NCBI GenBank assembly: GCA_903837345.1
Contig: CAILUG010000008.1
Span: 1 to 64,000, forward strand
DNA from: an uncultured Gammaproteobacteria bacterium
GTDB taxonomy: Bacteria > Pseudomonadota > Gammaproteobacteria > Pseudomonadales > Pseudohongiellaceae
Direction: 5' to 3'
DNA length: 64,000 bases
Part shown: in pieces, positions 1-7,379 of the stretch
Layout: each line of letters opens with the position of its first letter
Numbering within the stretch: position 1 is the first letter of the stretch
The notes under the pieces: model-generated
The model's database searches: none
What the model saw: the letters and a program-made list of their open reading frames with translations, nothing else
Told to the model about the DNA's origin: nothing
Program-made: the position numbers and the translations under genes

Positions 1-26
1 CTGCGAATTTCGACAATAATATCCAT
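1..26 (-). CDS. 5' end of an unidentified minus-strand gene (runs off window)
   Basis: An ATG at 26 on the minus strand is preceded at good spacing by a GGAGT ribosome-binding sequence (complement of about 34-38) and opens a frame reading MDIIVEIR before the window ends. Eight codons are too few to name a product. The start signal is the only evidence that this is a real gene, which would be divergent from the pirin fragment. Confidence 0.4.
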
Positions 27-77
27 GTAATACACTCCAGATACCTCCGGCTAAAACGCCAGAGGATGACACACGGA

Positions 78-106
78 GGTGGAAACTATTGGACGCTGTT
101 TCCACC
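78..106. repeat. perfect 9-bp inverted repeat upstream of the pirin fragment
   Basis: GGTGGAAAC at 78-86 and GTTTCCACC at 98-106 form a perfect 9-bp stem with an 11-nt loop. No T-run follows on either strand, so it is not an obvious terminator. It lies between the minus-strand gene start at 26 and the pirin fragment at 170, and could be an operator or a scar of the deletion that removed the pirin N-terminus. Confidence 0.5.
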
Positions 107-169
107 CCTAATCTGGAAAGTTTTGCACGCTGATTAACAGCCCCCGCGTTCTATCACTACGGGGCATCA

Positions 170-610
170 GTGATTCCTCAACTGACCGACACCGGGGTGA
201 CCCTTACCCTGATTGCCGGCAGCGCCTTTGGCCTTGCCTCCCCGGTGCATACCGAAAGCGAAACTTTCTACGCCGACTTGTTGCTGCAACAGGGATTTCA
301 ACTGGCAATACCCGCCCACATTGAGGAGCGCGCCATTTATGTGATTGAAGGAAGCGTGAAGCTTGCCGGCGAAGTCTTTGATGCCGGGACCATGATAGTG
401 CTAAAGCCGGGTAGCGAGATGATGATATCAGCCAAGAGCAACAGTCATTGTGTAATCCTTGGGGGTGCACCCTTGCCAGGTCAACGACATCTTTACTGGA
501 ACTTCGTATCCAGTCGCAAGGAGCGCATCGAACAGGCCAAGGATGACTGGCGAGCGGGCCGCTTTGCGAAAATAACCGGTGATGACGAATTCATTCCTTT
601 GCCTGAGTGA
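170..610 (+). pseudogene. truncated pirin-family protein (C-terminal cupin half only)
   Basis: The 146 residues match the C-terminal half of bacterial pirins: the VTLTLIAGSAFG and SPV segment, then a cupin strand pattern with ERAIYVIEGSV, and the typical tail LYWNFVSSRKERIEQAKDDW. Full pirins are about 280-300 residues with two cupin folds, and the metal-binding N-terminal half is absent. In-frame codons just upstream of the GTG (about 134-169) still read like pirin linker sequence (APAFYHYGASVIPQL) but are closed by a TGA at 131-133, with no usable start between. I infer a decayed gene. A translated single-domain product starting at GTG 170 is possible; GGGG at 161-164 is only a weak ribosome-binding site. 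Confidence 0.7.
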
Positions 611-614
611 GTCG

Positions 615-648
615 AGCTGCTCGCGAGCAATCAATGCGGCGAGCAGCT
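615..648. terminator. hairpin between convergent pirin fragment and SPFH gene
   Basis: AGCTGCTCGC at 615-624 pairs perfectly with GCGAGCAGCT at 639-648 across a 14-nt loop. It sits between the stops of two convergent frames (610 and 665), where a bidirectional terminator is expected. Only a short T-run follows on the plus strand. Confidence 0.5.
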
Positions 649-664
649 TTGGATCAGCAAGCTG

Positions 665-1483
665 TTACTTCTTGGCAGCAACCGGATCGGCATGATTCAA
701 ATTGATAAAGGGCGTATTGCCGCCACTGACCTGTGGCAATACCCCATTCCACTTTTCAATGGCTTTCAGTTGCACATATTCGGCACCGCCCTGCTCCTTG
801 ATGGCCTGCGCCTGGATTTGGATGGTTTTGGCTTCCGCTTCAGCCATCGCTATTTTCTGCTGCGCTTCAACCCGGATCCGGTCCAGGTCATTCTTGGCCT
901 TCAAGGCATTCTGCTCAGCCGTTTGTTTGGCTTCGATGGCGGAGTCAAACGAACTTGAAAATGCGAAATTGGTGATCTGGATATCTTCCACGTTGATGTT
1001 GTAGGCACTCAGTGAATCGCGCAAGCCGGTGGCGATTTCCGTCTTGACGTCTTCACGCTTGACCAGCAAATCTTCGGCAGAGAAACGTGCCACCACCGCC
1101 TTCACCACTTCCTGGATGCGCGGATCTATGACTTTCTGCTCCACTTCCAGTCCGATACGCGTATAGGTATCTGCCAGCGAGTCGCCGTTGAGGTGGTAGT
1201 TCAACGCCACTTCGGTGGCGACTGACTGCAAGTCACGGGTGCCGGCATTCACCGGCGCATGGGCTTTACGGGTGCGCACATCGACAATGCGCACTTCCTC
1301 AATCATCGGCAATTTGAAATGCAGCCCGTCGGTTTGCACGCTTTGCACCTGACCAAAGCGAAACACGATGGCGCGCTCACCTGAAGTCACTGTGTAAAAG
1401 CTGCTCCACGACACAATGATGGCAATGACAGCAATGACGCCCGTAACGAATTTGGCTGGCGAAACGGCAATATTCTGTTGCAT
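665..1483 (-). CDS. SPFH/prohibitin-family membrane protein
   Basis: A 272-residue protein with one N-terminal transmembrane segment (about residues 11-30) followed by an SPFH/band-7 domain (about 31-200, with SGERAIVFRFGQV) and an Ala/Glu/Lys-rich coiled coil (about 185-235, AEAEAKTIQIQAQAIKEQ). This is the architecture of bacterial prohibitin homologues, which oligomerise at the inner membrane and often modulate FtsH-type proteolysis. It is distinct from the hflK/hflC pair at 26.5-28.6 kb. The start is supported by GAGGAG about 7 nt upstream of ATG 1483. It appears monocistronic, with the ice-binding gene upstream separated by a strong terminator. Confidence 0.88.
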   Translation of the reverse strand: MQQNIAVSPAKFVTGVIAVIAIIVSWSSFYTVTSGERAIVFRFGQVQSVQTDGLHFKLPMIEEVRIVDVRTRKAHAPVNAGTRDLQSVATEVALNYHLNGDSLADTYTRIGLEVEQKVIDPRIQEVVKAVVARFSAEDLLVKREDVKTEIATGLRDSLSAYNINVEDIQITNFAFSSSFDSAIEAKQTAEQNALKAKNDLDRIRVEAQQKIAMAEAEAKTIQIQAQAIKEQGGAEYVQLKAIEKWNGVLPQVSGGNTPFINLNHADPVAAKK

Positions 1484-1543
1484 GGCAAATCTCCTCTGTT
1501 CTTTTTGACAATCAATCCGGTTGCAGGCTTCAGAAATGAAAAA

Positions 1544-1580
1544 GCCGCCGGTTGGCCACTACTCGTGGCCAACCGGCGGC
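1544..1580 (-). terminator. strong rho-independent terminator of the ice-binding gene
   Basis: GCCGCCGGTTGGCCAC at 1544-1559 and its exact complement at 1565-1580 make a 16-bp GC-rich stem with a 5-nt loop. On the minus strand it is followed by TTTTTC. It lies 22 bp past the stop of the gene ending at 1602. Confidence 0.88.
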
Positions 1581-1601
1581 TGATACTCTCACACAAATGG
1601 A

Positions 1602-2729
1602 TTACAGAGCAGGTTTTGTCACAGTAGCGTGATCGAGTGTCACTCTGGTCTGGGCCAGCGCCCTGCCATTCAGCGTGGCACCAGTCTGCAGAATGATCGC
1701 GCTCTGCGAAAGAATGTTGCCCTGGAAAATGGCGCCTGACTCAATGGTTACATCGCCCGCAGCCTGCCAGAAAATATTCTGGGCCAGCGCACCGCCGGCG
1801 AGAGTGACGTGCTTGCTGGCGCCGAGGTCGAGGTTGCCCGACATCTGGAAAATCCACACATCGTTGGGGCCACCGGAAATGGTGACATCGGCAGGTATCG
1901 TGACTGAGCTGCCCCATTTGTAAAGACCGGGAGCCAGTGTCAAACCACCGATATTGCCAGCACCCAGATTAAGAAAATCAGGCGTAGGACGCCCGGCTGC
2001 ATCAGTGTAGGCGGCTTCCATATTCAGGACTGCAGTAGTCAGATTGGTATTGGTCGGCGGATTCATGTCGGCGCCGTACAGACTGCCGGTCACTTGAGGT
2101 GAGGTGGCAGAAAGGGTTCCCACCATTGTCAGCGAAAAGCCGGTAATGAATGAGGTGGCGGCCGGACTCAAACCGATATTGCCGGTAACAACGGATGCCG
2201 GCACCGATGAAACTGCCGTTTTCGCCACTATCGCGTAATTGGTAGCGGCACCCAGCAGCACTGTTGGCGGACCAGCCACTACTGAATTGGCCGTGACAGT
2301 GTAGACCAGGGAATAGCGGGAATTGGCCAGCATGTCACTTTCGGTCAGGCCATAACCCACATAAAGGTGACCACCAATCATGCTGGTCAGATTGGCACTT
2401 TGCACCACCACTGCAGTCCCGCTGGCGAGCGCGCGGGTAGCATAGACCGGCACTGTGCCACTTTTATATAACAGCCAGCTGGTGCCATTGTTGAAATACC
2501 ATACATTGTTCAGCAGAAAGCCGACGTAGTAATTGCCTGTTTTGCCTGCATCAGCGTCTGCGATATTGGCAGTAACAGAGATAGTCTGGTTGCCGGTTGC
2601 GCCACTGGCTGCTGCTGAAAAGCTGGCAGTTGTAGCTGCCTGGGTAACATCGGCAAATGCAATCATCAACACCAGCAGCAAAATATCAAGCCAGGTGCCT
2701 TCTTTTATATATTCCAGGAATTTTTTCAT
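1602..2729 (-). CDS. secreted ice-binding-like protein (DUF3494) with an N-terminal accessory domain
   Basis: The C-terminal part (about residue 150 to the end) has the hallmarks of the DUF3494 type-I ice-binding fold: NYAIVAKTAVSSVP, SVVTGNIGLSP, APGLYKW, GGPNDVWIFQMSGNLDL, then the repeated beta-helix strands AQNIFWQAAG, VTIESGAIFQGNILSQ and ATLNGRALAQTRVTLD. Such proteins bind ice or inhibit recrystallisation outside the cell, though some family members may act as adhesins. Residues about 35-145 form a separate domain of NYYVGFLLNNVWYFNNG type, seen in other surface proteins. A hydrophobic stretch near residues 12-28 is the export signal. I prefer ATG 2729 to the GTG at 2741 because GGAG lies 6 nt upstream of it. 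Product is 375 residues. Confidence 0.88.
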   Translation of the reverse strand: MKKFLEYIKEGTWLDILLLVLMIAFADVTQAATTASFSAAASGATGNQTISVTANIADADAGKTGNYYVGFLLNNVWYFNNGTSWLLYKSGTVPVYATRALASGTAVVVQSANLTSMIGGHLYVGYGLTESDMLANSRYSLVYTVTANSVVAGPPTVLLGAATNYAIVAKTAVSSVPASVVTGNIGLSPAATSFITGFSLTMVGTLSATSPQVTGSLYGADMNPPTNTNLTTAVLNMEAAYTDAAGRPTPDFLNLGAGNIGGLTLAPGLYKWGSSVTIPADVTISGGPNDVWIFQMSGNLDLGASKHVTLAGGALAQNIFWQAAGDVTIESGAIFQGNILSQSAIILQTGATLNGRALAQTRVTLDHATVTKPAL

Positions 2730-2872
2730 TGGGGACTCCACATCGCAAGCCTGTTGGCCAGTACGTGCAAAGTACGGAAGAGATGGTTATGGTTCTGTCT
2801 GCCTGCGCACATAGAGGTGGTGCAGGCAAGACAGCACAAACGGACGTCAACAAAATCGGAGGCTATGGCTGC

Positions 2873-3916
2873 TCAATGTGACAATTTGACGATGCGATTT
2901 CCCTGGAACGCTCCTATATAAACATTGCGGCCCACCTGAATCGCCACCGAAACGCCATTGATAAGCGCCTTGCCTTTGGAATCGTAAACCACCGTGACTT
3001 TCAAAGTGGCCGGATCTATCTCGGCAACACCGAAGCCCTGGATACAAGGGTTGGCCGAATCGGCCGGACAATTGCCGGATACACCATTGATGCCGGCAGC
3101 CAGAATTTTGCCATCCGGTGTCCAGGTAAGGTTGTCCGGCATGAAAGTGAATTTGGCTTTACCTACCTCCTTCTTGTTCACCAGATCGTATTTGTGGAAA
3201 TCGCGGGTGGTCCAGCCGGTGATATAGGCATAGCGACCATCGGCAGAAACCACCACGCCATTGGGGTAGCCAATGTCGGAACCCGGCAAAACTTCTTCGC
3301 CGGTTGCAGCACTCCAGCGACCGACATTACCGGTGGGCTGGCCACCAAACAGGTCTTCACCTTCTTTTTGTATGGCCTGCGGACGCGTGGCCACGAAACC
3401 ACCATCAGGCAGTGCAGCCACATCGTTATAAGGTTTTTGTGCGATCACACATCCGCGCCATACCAGCTTCCATGCTTTGCCCTCCGGCAGCACTTCATAC
3501 ATTTCCATTGATTCACGTACGTTGTGATTGACGACCAACAACTGCCACTCACCGGTTGTACGTTTTGAAAACGACAAGCCGTGCGGACCCACCTTGTCAC
3601 CCAGCGACTCCTTGCAGCCCGGCTCACCCCACTTCTCACGTTTTTCAGCGTACAAAGGTGCGGCAGTGAATTTCTGTGTCGCCAGCTCGAACAAATCGAG
3701 CGGGGAATCGTCGCCCTTGCCGAATTTCGCGACGATCAGGAACTTGCCATCGGGGGTTGGCTCCAGGTCTTCCGGCGCACGGGTGCCGCAGATGATTTCG
3801 GCATCGCCTTGCTTGCCACACTCCAGCATCTTCGGCTGCTGCGAGCCTGGCTGCGCGTGAATGGCCAATGGCAACAACATCAATGAAACTGCCAGAGAGA
3901 GTGGTATCCGCATCAT
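2873..3916 (-). CDS. exported SMP-30/strictosidine-synthase-like beta-propeller protein
   Basis: From Met at 3916 the protein opens with a classic signal peptide (MMRIPLSLAVSLMLLPLAIHAQ), cut after HAQ. The mature part shows propeller blade repeats such as EDLEPTPDGKFLIVAKF, NDVAALPDGGFVATR, PNGVVVSADGRYAYITGW and DNLTWTPDGKILAAG, as in SMP-30/gluconolactonase and strictosidine-synthase-like six-blade proteins. A lactonase or sugar/lipid hydrolase role is usual for relatives, but no catalytic set was verified. A TTG at 3925, closer to the AGGGG sequence, is an alternative start. Paired Cys residues (CGKQGDAEIIC and CPADSANPC) suit periplasmic disulfides. Confidence 0.72.
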   Translation of the reverse strand: MMRIPLSLAVSLMLLPLAIHAQPGSQQPKMLECGKQGDAEIICGTRAPEDLEPTPDGKFLIVAKFGKGDDSPLDLFELATQKFTAAPLYAEKREKWGEPGCKESLGDKVGPHGLSFSKRTTGEWQLLVVNHNVRESMEMYEVLPEGKAWKLVWRGCVIAQKPYNDVAALPDGGFVATRPQAIQKEGEDLFGGQPTGNVGRWSAATGEEVLPGSDIGYPNGVVVSADGRYAYITGWTTRDFHKYDLVNKKEVGKAKFTFMPDNLTWTPDGKILAAGINGVSGNCPADSANPCIQGFGVAEIDPATLKVTVVYDSKGKALINGVSVAIQVGRNVYIGAFQGNRIVKLSH

Positions 3917-4000
3917 GGTTTTCAATTTCTTGTCCCCTGTGAAAATGGAATGGACCCGTACAATATTCTGCAACCTTTGCTCTTGCCGAGCCGACTTGCG

Positions 4001-4501
4001 TCAATCCGTCTGCTGCATCTGGTTTGCAAGCCGGGACGCTAGCGAGCAACTGTTCATTTCCAGCTCGATTTCCTTGTCGATGTAGGAACCTGACATTGCA
4101 TTATTGTGTTCAAGCCACTGGTTGTAACTGCCAAGCGAAGCCTTGACCTTGGCAAGGATGGTGCCGGACACCTCTGTCACATCTGCATCCACTCCGGTCG
4201 ATTGTTTGCTCAGTTTTGAGTCAATGAGCACATTGCGCTGCACAAATCTCAGTGCTTCGTCCTTGAAGTGTTGTGATTTTTCTGCAGAAAGATCAGTGGC
4301 CAGCCCGGCAAACATCATGTTGAGTGCGGTACAGCGGGTCATCACGGCTGACATGCGCACAGGATCGGCTTCACCTATGCTGCCGACCAGCAACTCGGCG
4401 ATCGGCGTCCAGCCTGGTTTCTGTGCCAGCACCGGCGACGAGCCTGAGAGAAGCACAAGGAATGCTGCCAAAGAAAGTGTCAGTGCACGCGGTGTGGTCA
4501 C
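4001..4501 (-). CDS. hypothetical exported helical protein
   Basis: From a GTG at 4501 the frame encodes 166 residues with an export signal (about residues 5-26, LTLSLAAFLVLLSGSSPVLAQ) and a helical mature part with three Cys. I recognise no family. An ATG at 4600 (MTCAEKIPVV) is an alternative start but puts the signal peptide more than 30 residues in. The frame stays open to 4858, but that part is antisense to the convincing small gene at 4664-4792, so the extension is unlikely. No strong ribosome-binding site is visible at either start. Confidence 0.55.
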   Translation of the reverse strand: MTTPRALTLSLAAFLVLLSGSSPVLAQKPGWTPIAELLVGSIGEADPVRMSAVMTRCTALNMMFAGLATDLSAEKSQHFKDEALRFVQRNVLIDSKLSKQSTGVDADVTEVSGTILAKVKASLGSYNQWLEHNNAMSGSYIDKEIELEMNSCSLASRLANQMQQTD

Positions 4502-4663
4502 GAGGGCAGATTCCGGATTGTCTTCCTGAAGTGTAGAACATAAATCCCCGGGAGTCAGTGCAGTTCCTCCAACAACTGGAATCTTTTCGGCACAAGTCAT
4601 GGTACGGTAGGCTGCACGTGACGCCATCCCGAAGTCTGGATTACCACCACCGGAGTAATCACC

Positions 4664-4792
4664 ATGAGCAAAGAACAAAGAGCCAAAAAAGACGTCAAGA
4701 AAAAGCCCTTGCTGAACCAGAAAGAAAAGAAAGCCGCCAAGCGGGAAAAGAATTCCGGCAAAGCCGGTTTTATGGATCCGACCAGGAAATAG
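4664..4792 (+). CDS. small lysine-rich hypothetical protein (42 aa)
   Basis: ATG 4664 is preceded by GGAG with 8-nt spacing and opens a 42-codon frame ending in TAG. The product is very basic: about a third of its residues are Lys (MSKEQRAKKDVKKKPLLN, then QKEKKAAKREK) and it ends in GFMDPTRK. Similar short Lys/Ala-rich proteins of unknown function are common in gammaproteobacteria. It runs antiparallel to the open but probably non-coding upstream part of the neighbouring minus-strand frame. The good start context and typical composition favour this strand. Function unknown; nucleic-acid binding is a guess from charge. Confidence 0.65.
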   Translation: MSKEQRAKKDVKKKPLLNQKEKKAAKREKNSGKAGFMDPTRK

Positions 4793-4871
4793 CTGTTGCT
4801 GGGTGGGCATGGCGCTGTGGGTAATGGCAAGCTCAACTGCATAGCCGGGCTGATCCACGATTGACTTACAG

Positions 4872-6641
4872 TCATTTCAATTTCAAAAATGCCCCAAGGC
4901 TGCTGATGCTGCCGGATTTGTTGGTCACCTTGACCCGGTATTCACCGACATCGTTCGCACTCATTGAATTGATCCGCAGAGCCGGACTTGTTTCGCCCTC
5001 TACCGGTTTGCCGTCTTTGTACCATTGATAGGCAGGCTCTGGCACAGCGGCCACAATCACTCGCAAGGCTATGGGTTTCCCCGCGTCAACGGTTGCTGAT
5101 TGGGTCTGGGCCAGCATGATGGGCGCCATGGCCGGAGCCCAGCTGCCGAGCACATAGGCAGGGTTGCGGTAGTTGGCTATGGTTTCCGCATCCCGGTCTT
5201 TGTCCAGTTGGCGTGAAGCCGGATGGCGCAAGCGGGCATCCAGCGGTTTTCTGTCAATGCCAACGCGGCTGTTGTATTCCCAGAAATGTACATTGGATGT
5301 GTCGCCGCCGATCTCGCCCCAGCCGGCCGGCGCTATGCCGATCAGTGTGCTGTCCAGCAGGACTGCTTCAGCATAGGGATAGCTCTTGTCACCATTGGTG
5401 GGCGCGCGCGCCAGCACGGCGGGTTTATCGCCCCTGGTGATAAACAGGCAGTTAACAAACACATTGCCATGGTTTTCATCCGTGTTGCGCACCCACATAA
5501 ACGGGCCCTGCGAACTCAGCTCGCAATTGTTGAAGAACGCCGGGCCGCGCCCGAGGATGGTGTCGCCGTCTCCCACGATGTTGCAATCGCTGAAATAGGC
5601 CGAACCATTGGTTTGCAACGCATCGCCGGAGCCCACCACTGTAATGTTGCTGACAATGATTTTCTCGCCGTTGAGCAGCAGGCCTTCGGCCTGGCCAGAG
5701 CCGGTGGTCCTGATCGTGAAGTTCACCAGCTTGATGTTGCTGGAGTTGTCCACCGCAAACGCGGCACGGCGTGAAGGAAACGAACCCGACACTTCATTGG
5801 TCTTGAGGTTGGGCGGGTGCGGATTGAAGATTTCATTGTTGTTGTAATACACCATCACCTTGTTCCTGTTCTCGCCCAGCAAAGTCAGGTTGGACTTGTT
5901 GCGAAAGTAGACGATTTCTTCATAGAGGCCGTTCCTGATGAAGATGGTGACAGGCTGGGGATCATGGTCAGGCACAAAATCGATGGCGCCCTGCACTGTA
6001 TTGAAATCACCGGTGCCATCAGCATTGACTACCAGCGTTTTTTCGCTGGCACCTGGCGGCTGCCTTTTGGTGGTGAAGCGCCAGCTGGTTTTGTCGGCCA
6101 CTGCATAAGCCTTGTTGCCGGCAGCCAGTACACCCTGATCGATTTGCACGTAATAGGTTTTGTCGTATTGCAGCAGATTGTTGTGGGGATAGATCGTGGC
6201 TTTGTTGTCGTGAATGATGACCGGGTAAAAATGGAAGCCATCGGAAAAACCGCCGATGATGGTCAGCTGATACCGGCCGGAAGCCGGCAATGCCTTGCCT
6301 GACGGCGTGCCGGGTTTGGTGTTGGCGTTGGTAAGATGAGCACCAGCATAGTCATAAGGCTCAGTGGTATAGACTGCATCCGGTGATGGAGTCGTTGTGG
6401 TTGGTCCGGGCGGGATGCCGAGATTGAGCATGTCCACCAGCTGGTCGTCTGCCGCATCGTAAATACGAATCTGTCCGGATGTTCCGGCCACCGGCGCAGT
6501 TGGAAAGGTCAGCTCAAGATGGGTGTCGGGATTTACATCCACGGCATTATTGGCAGGGAACATCACAATGTCTTGCTGTGCTGCACTGAACCCGGAGATC
6601 AACAGCAGCAAACACACAGCGGGCACGCATAGTTTTTTCAT
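4872..6641 (-). CDS. exported pectinesterase-like (CE8) beta-helix protein with Ig-like domains
   Basis: 589 residues. A signal peptide (1-21) is followed by an N-terminal Ig-like domain (about 25-195, NNAVDVNPDTHLELTF), a pectin methylesterase-type beta-helix (about 200-500, TLVVNADGTGDFNTVQGAID and IRNGLYEEIVYF) and a C-terminal Ig-like domain (about 510-589, YQWYKDGKPVEGE). CE8 enzymes demethylate pectin. Here the Gln of QAEGLLL and the two Asp positions (SGDAL, DGDTILG) are kept, but the LGRPW-type Arg motif reads LIGIAPAGWGEI, so the catalytic Arg appears absent. It may have altered specificity or act only as a binding protein. AGGA lies 8 nt before the ATG. Confidence 0.8.
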   Translation of the reverse strand: MKKLCVPAVCLLLLISGFSAAQQDIVMFPANNAVDVNPDTHLELTFPTAPVAGTSGQIRIYDAADDQLVDMLNLGIPPGPTTTTPSPDAVYTTEPYDYAGAHLTNANTKPGTPSGKALPASGRYQLTIIGGFSDGFHFYPVIIHDNKATIYPHNNLLQYDKTYYVQIDQGVLAAGNKAYAVADKTSWRFTTKRQPPGASEKTLVVNADGTGDFNTVQGAIDFVPDHDPQPVTIFIRNGLYEEIVYFRNKSNLTLLGENRNKVMVYYNNNEIFNPHPPNLKTNEVSGSFPSRRAAFAVDNSSNIKLVNFTIRTTGSGQAEGLLLNGEKIIVSNITVVGSGDALQTNGSAYFSDCNIVGDGDTILGRGPAFFNNCELSSQGPFMWVRNTDENHGNVFVNCLFITRGDKPAVLARAPTNGDKSYPYAEAVLLDSTLIGIAPAGWGEIGGDTSNVHFWEYNSRVGIDRKPLDARLRHPASRQLDKDRDAETIANYRNPAYVLGSWAPAMAPIMLAQTQSATVDAGKPIALRVIVAAVPEPAYQWYKDGKPVEGETSPALRINSMSANDVGEYRVKVTNKSGSISSLGAFLKLK

Positions 6642-6662
6642 GACCGTGATCCTTGCAGGCAG

Positions 6663-7376
6663 CTACCAGTCTTTATTGCCGGGCAGCAGGCCGGCCAGTT
6701 CCTGTTCGGTAAGATTGCGCCAGCCACCCAGCTTCAATTTGCCCAGCTGCACATTGATTATGCGGATGCGGCGCAGCTCGGTGACTTTGTAACCCAGCGC
6801 TTCGCACATCAGGCGGATCTGGCGATTCAGCCCTTGCGTGAGAGTGATGCGGAAACCGTATTTGGCGAGGCGCGACACTTTGCAGGGCTTGGTCAGCTGG
6901 TGGTGGATGCGCACCCCGCGCGCCATGATGCGCAGGAAATCATCGGTCACCGCCTTGTTGACTCCCACCAGATATTCCTTCTCGTGATTGTTTTCGGACC
7001 GCAATATCTGGTTGACAATGTCGCCGTTGCTGGTGAGCAGGATCAGCCCTTCCGAATCCTTGTCAAGACGACCGATCGGGAAGATGCGTTCCTGATGATC
7101 GACGAAATCGATGATATTGCCCTTGATGCCCTGATCGGTGGTACAGGTAATGCCTACCGGCTTGTTGAGCGCAATGTAAACGTGTTTACGCTTGTTGTTG
7201 ATGGTGGCCTTGAGCCTGATCTCTTCGCCATCAATGTGAACCGTCATGCCCTCGAGCCACTTGGCGCCGGTGACAGCCACTTCGCCATTGAGAGTCACAC
7301 GGCCAGCGGTGATCAGATCGTCTGCTTCACGGCGTGAACAGAACCCGGCTTCACTGATATATTTGTTGAGACGCAT
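6663..7376 (-). CDS. rluF: 23S rRNA pseudouridine synthase RluF
   Basis: 237 residues: an N-terminal S4 RNA-binding domain (MRLNKYISEAGFCSRREAD) and an RsuA/RluF-type catalytic domain with the active-site block FPIGRLDKDSEGL, whose Asp is the nucleophile. HEKEYLV and QGLNRQIRLMCEALGY match E. coli RluF closely; that enzyme converts U2604 of 23S rRNA to pseudouridine. It lacks the long basic tail of E. coli RluF. The start is 3 bp past the dbpA stop, implying co-transcription and probable translational coupling, so two ribosome-assembly factors acting on the same rRNA are made together. Confidence 0.93.
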   Translation of the reverse strand: MRLNKYISEAGFCSRREADDLITAGRVTLNGEVAVTGAKWLEGMTVHIDGEEIRLKATINNKRKHVYIALNKPVGITCTTDQGIKGNIIDFVDHQERIFPIGRLDKDSEGLILLTSNGDIVNQILRSENNHEKEYLVGVNKAVTDDFLRIMARGVRIHHQLTKPCKVSRLAKYGFRITLTQGLNRQIRLMCEALGYKVTELRRIRIINVQLGKLKLGGWRNLTEQELAGLLPGNKDW

Positions 7377-7379
7377 GCG

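Noticed and set aside
4502-4858. N-terminal extension of the exported hypothetical protein, including a hydrophobic stretch
   Set aside because: It lies after no start signal, places the signal peptide far inside the protein, and is antisense to the better supported small gene at 4664-4792.
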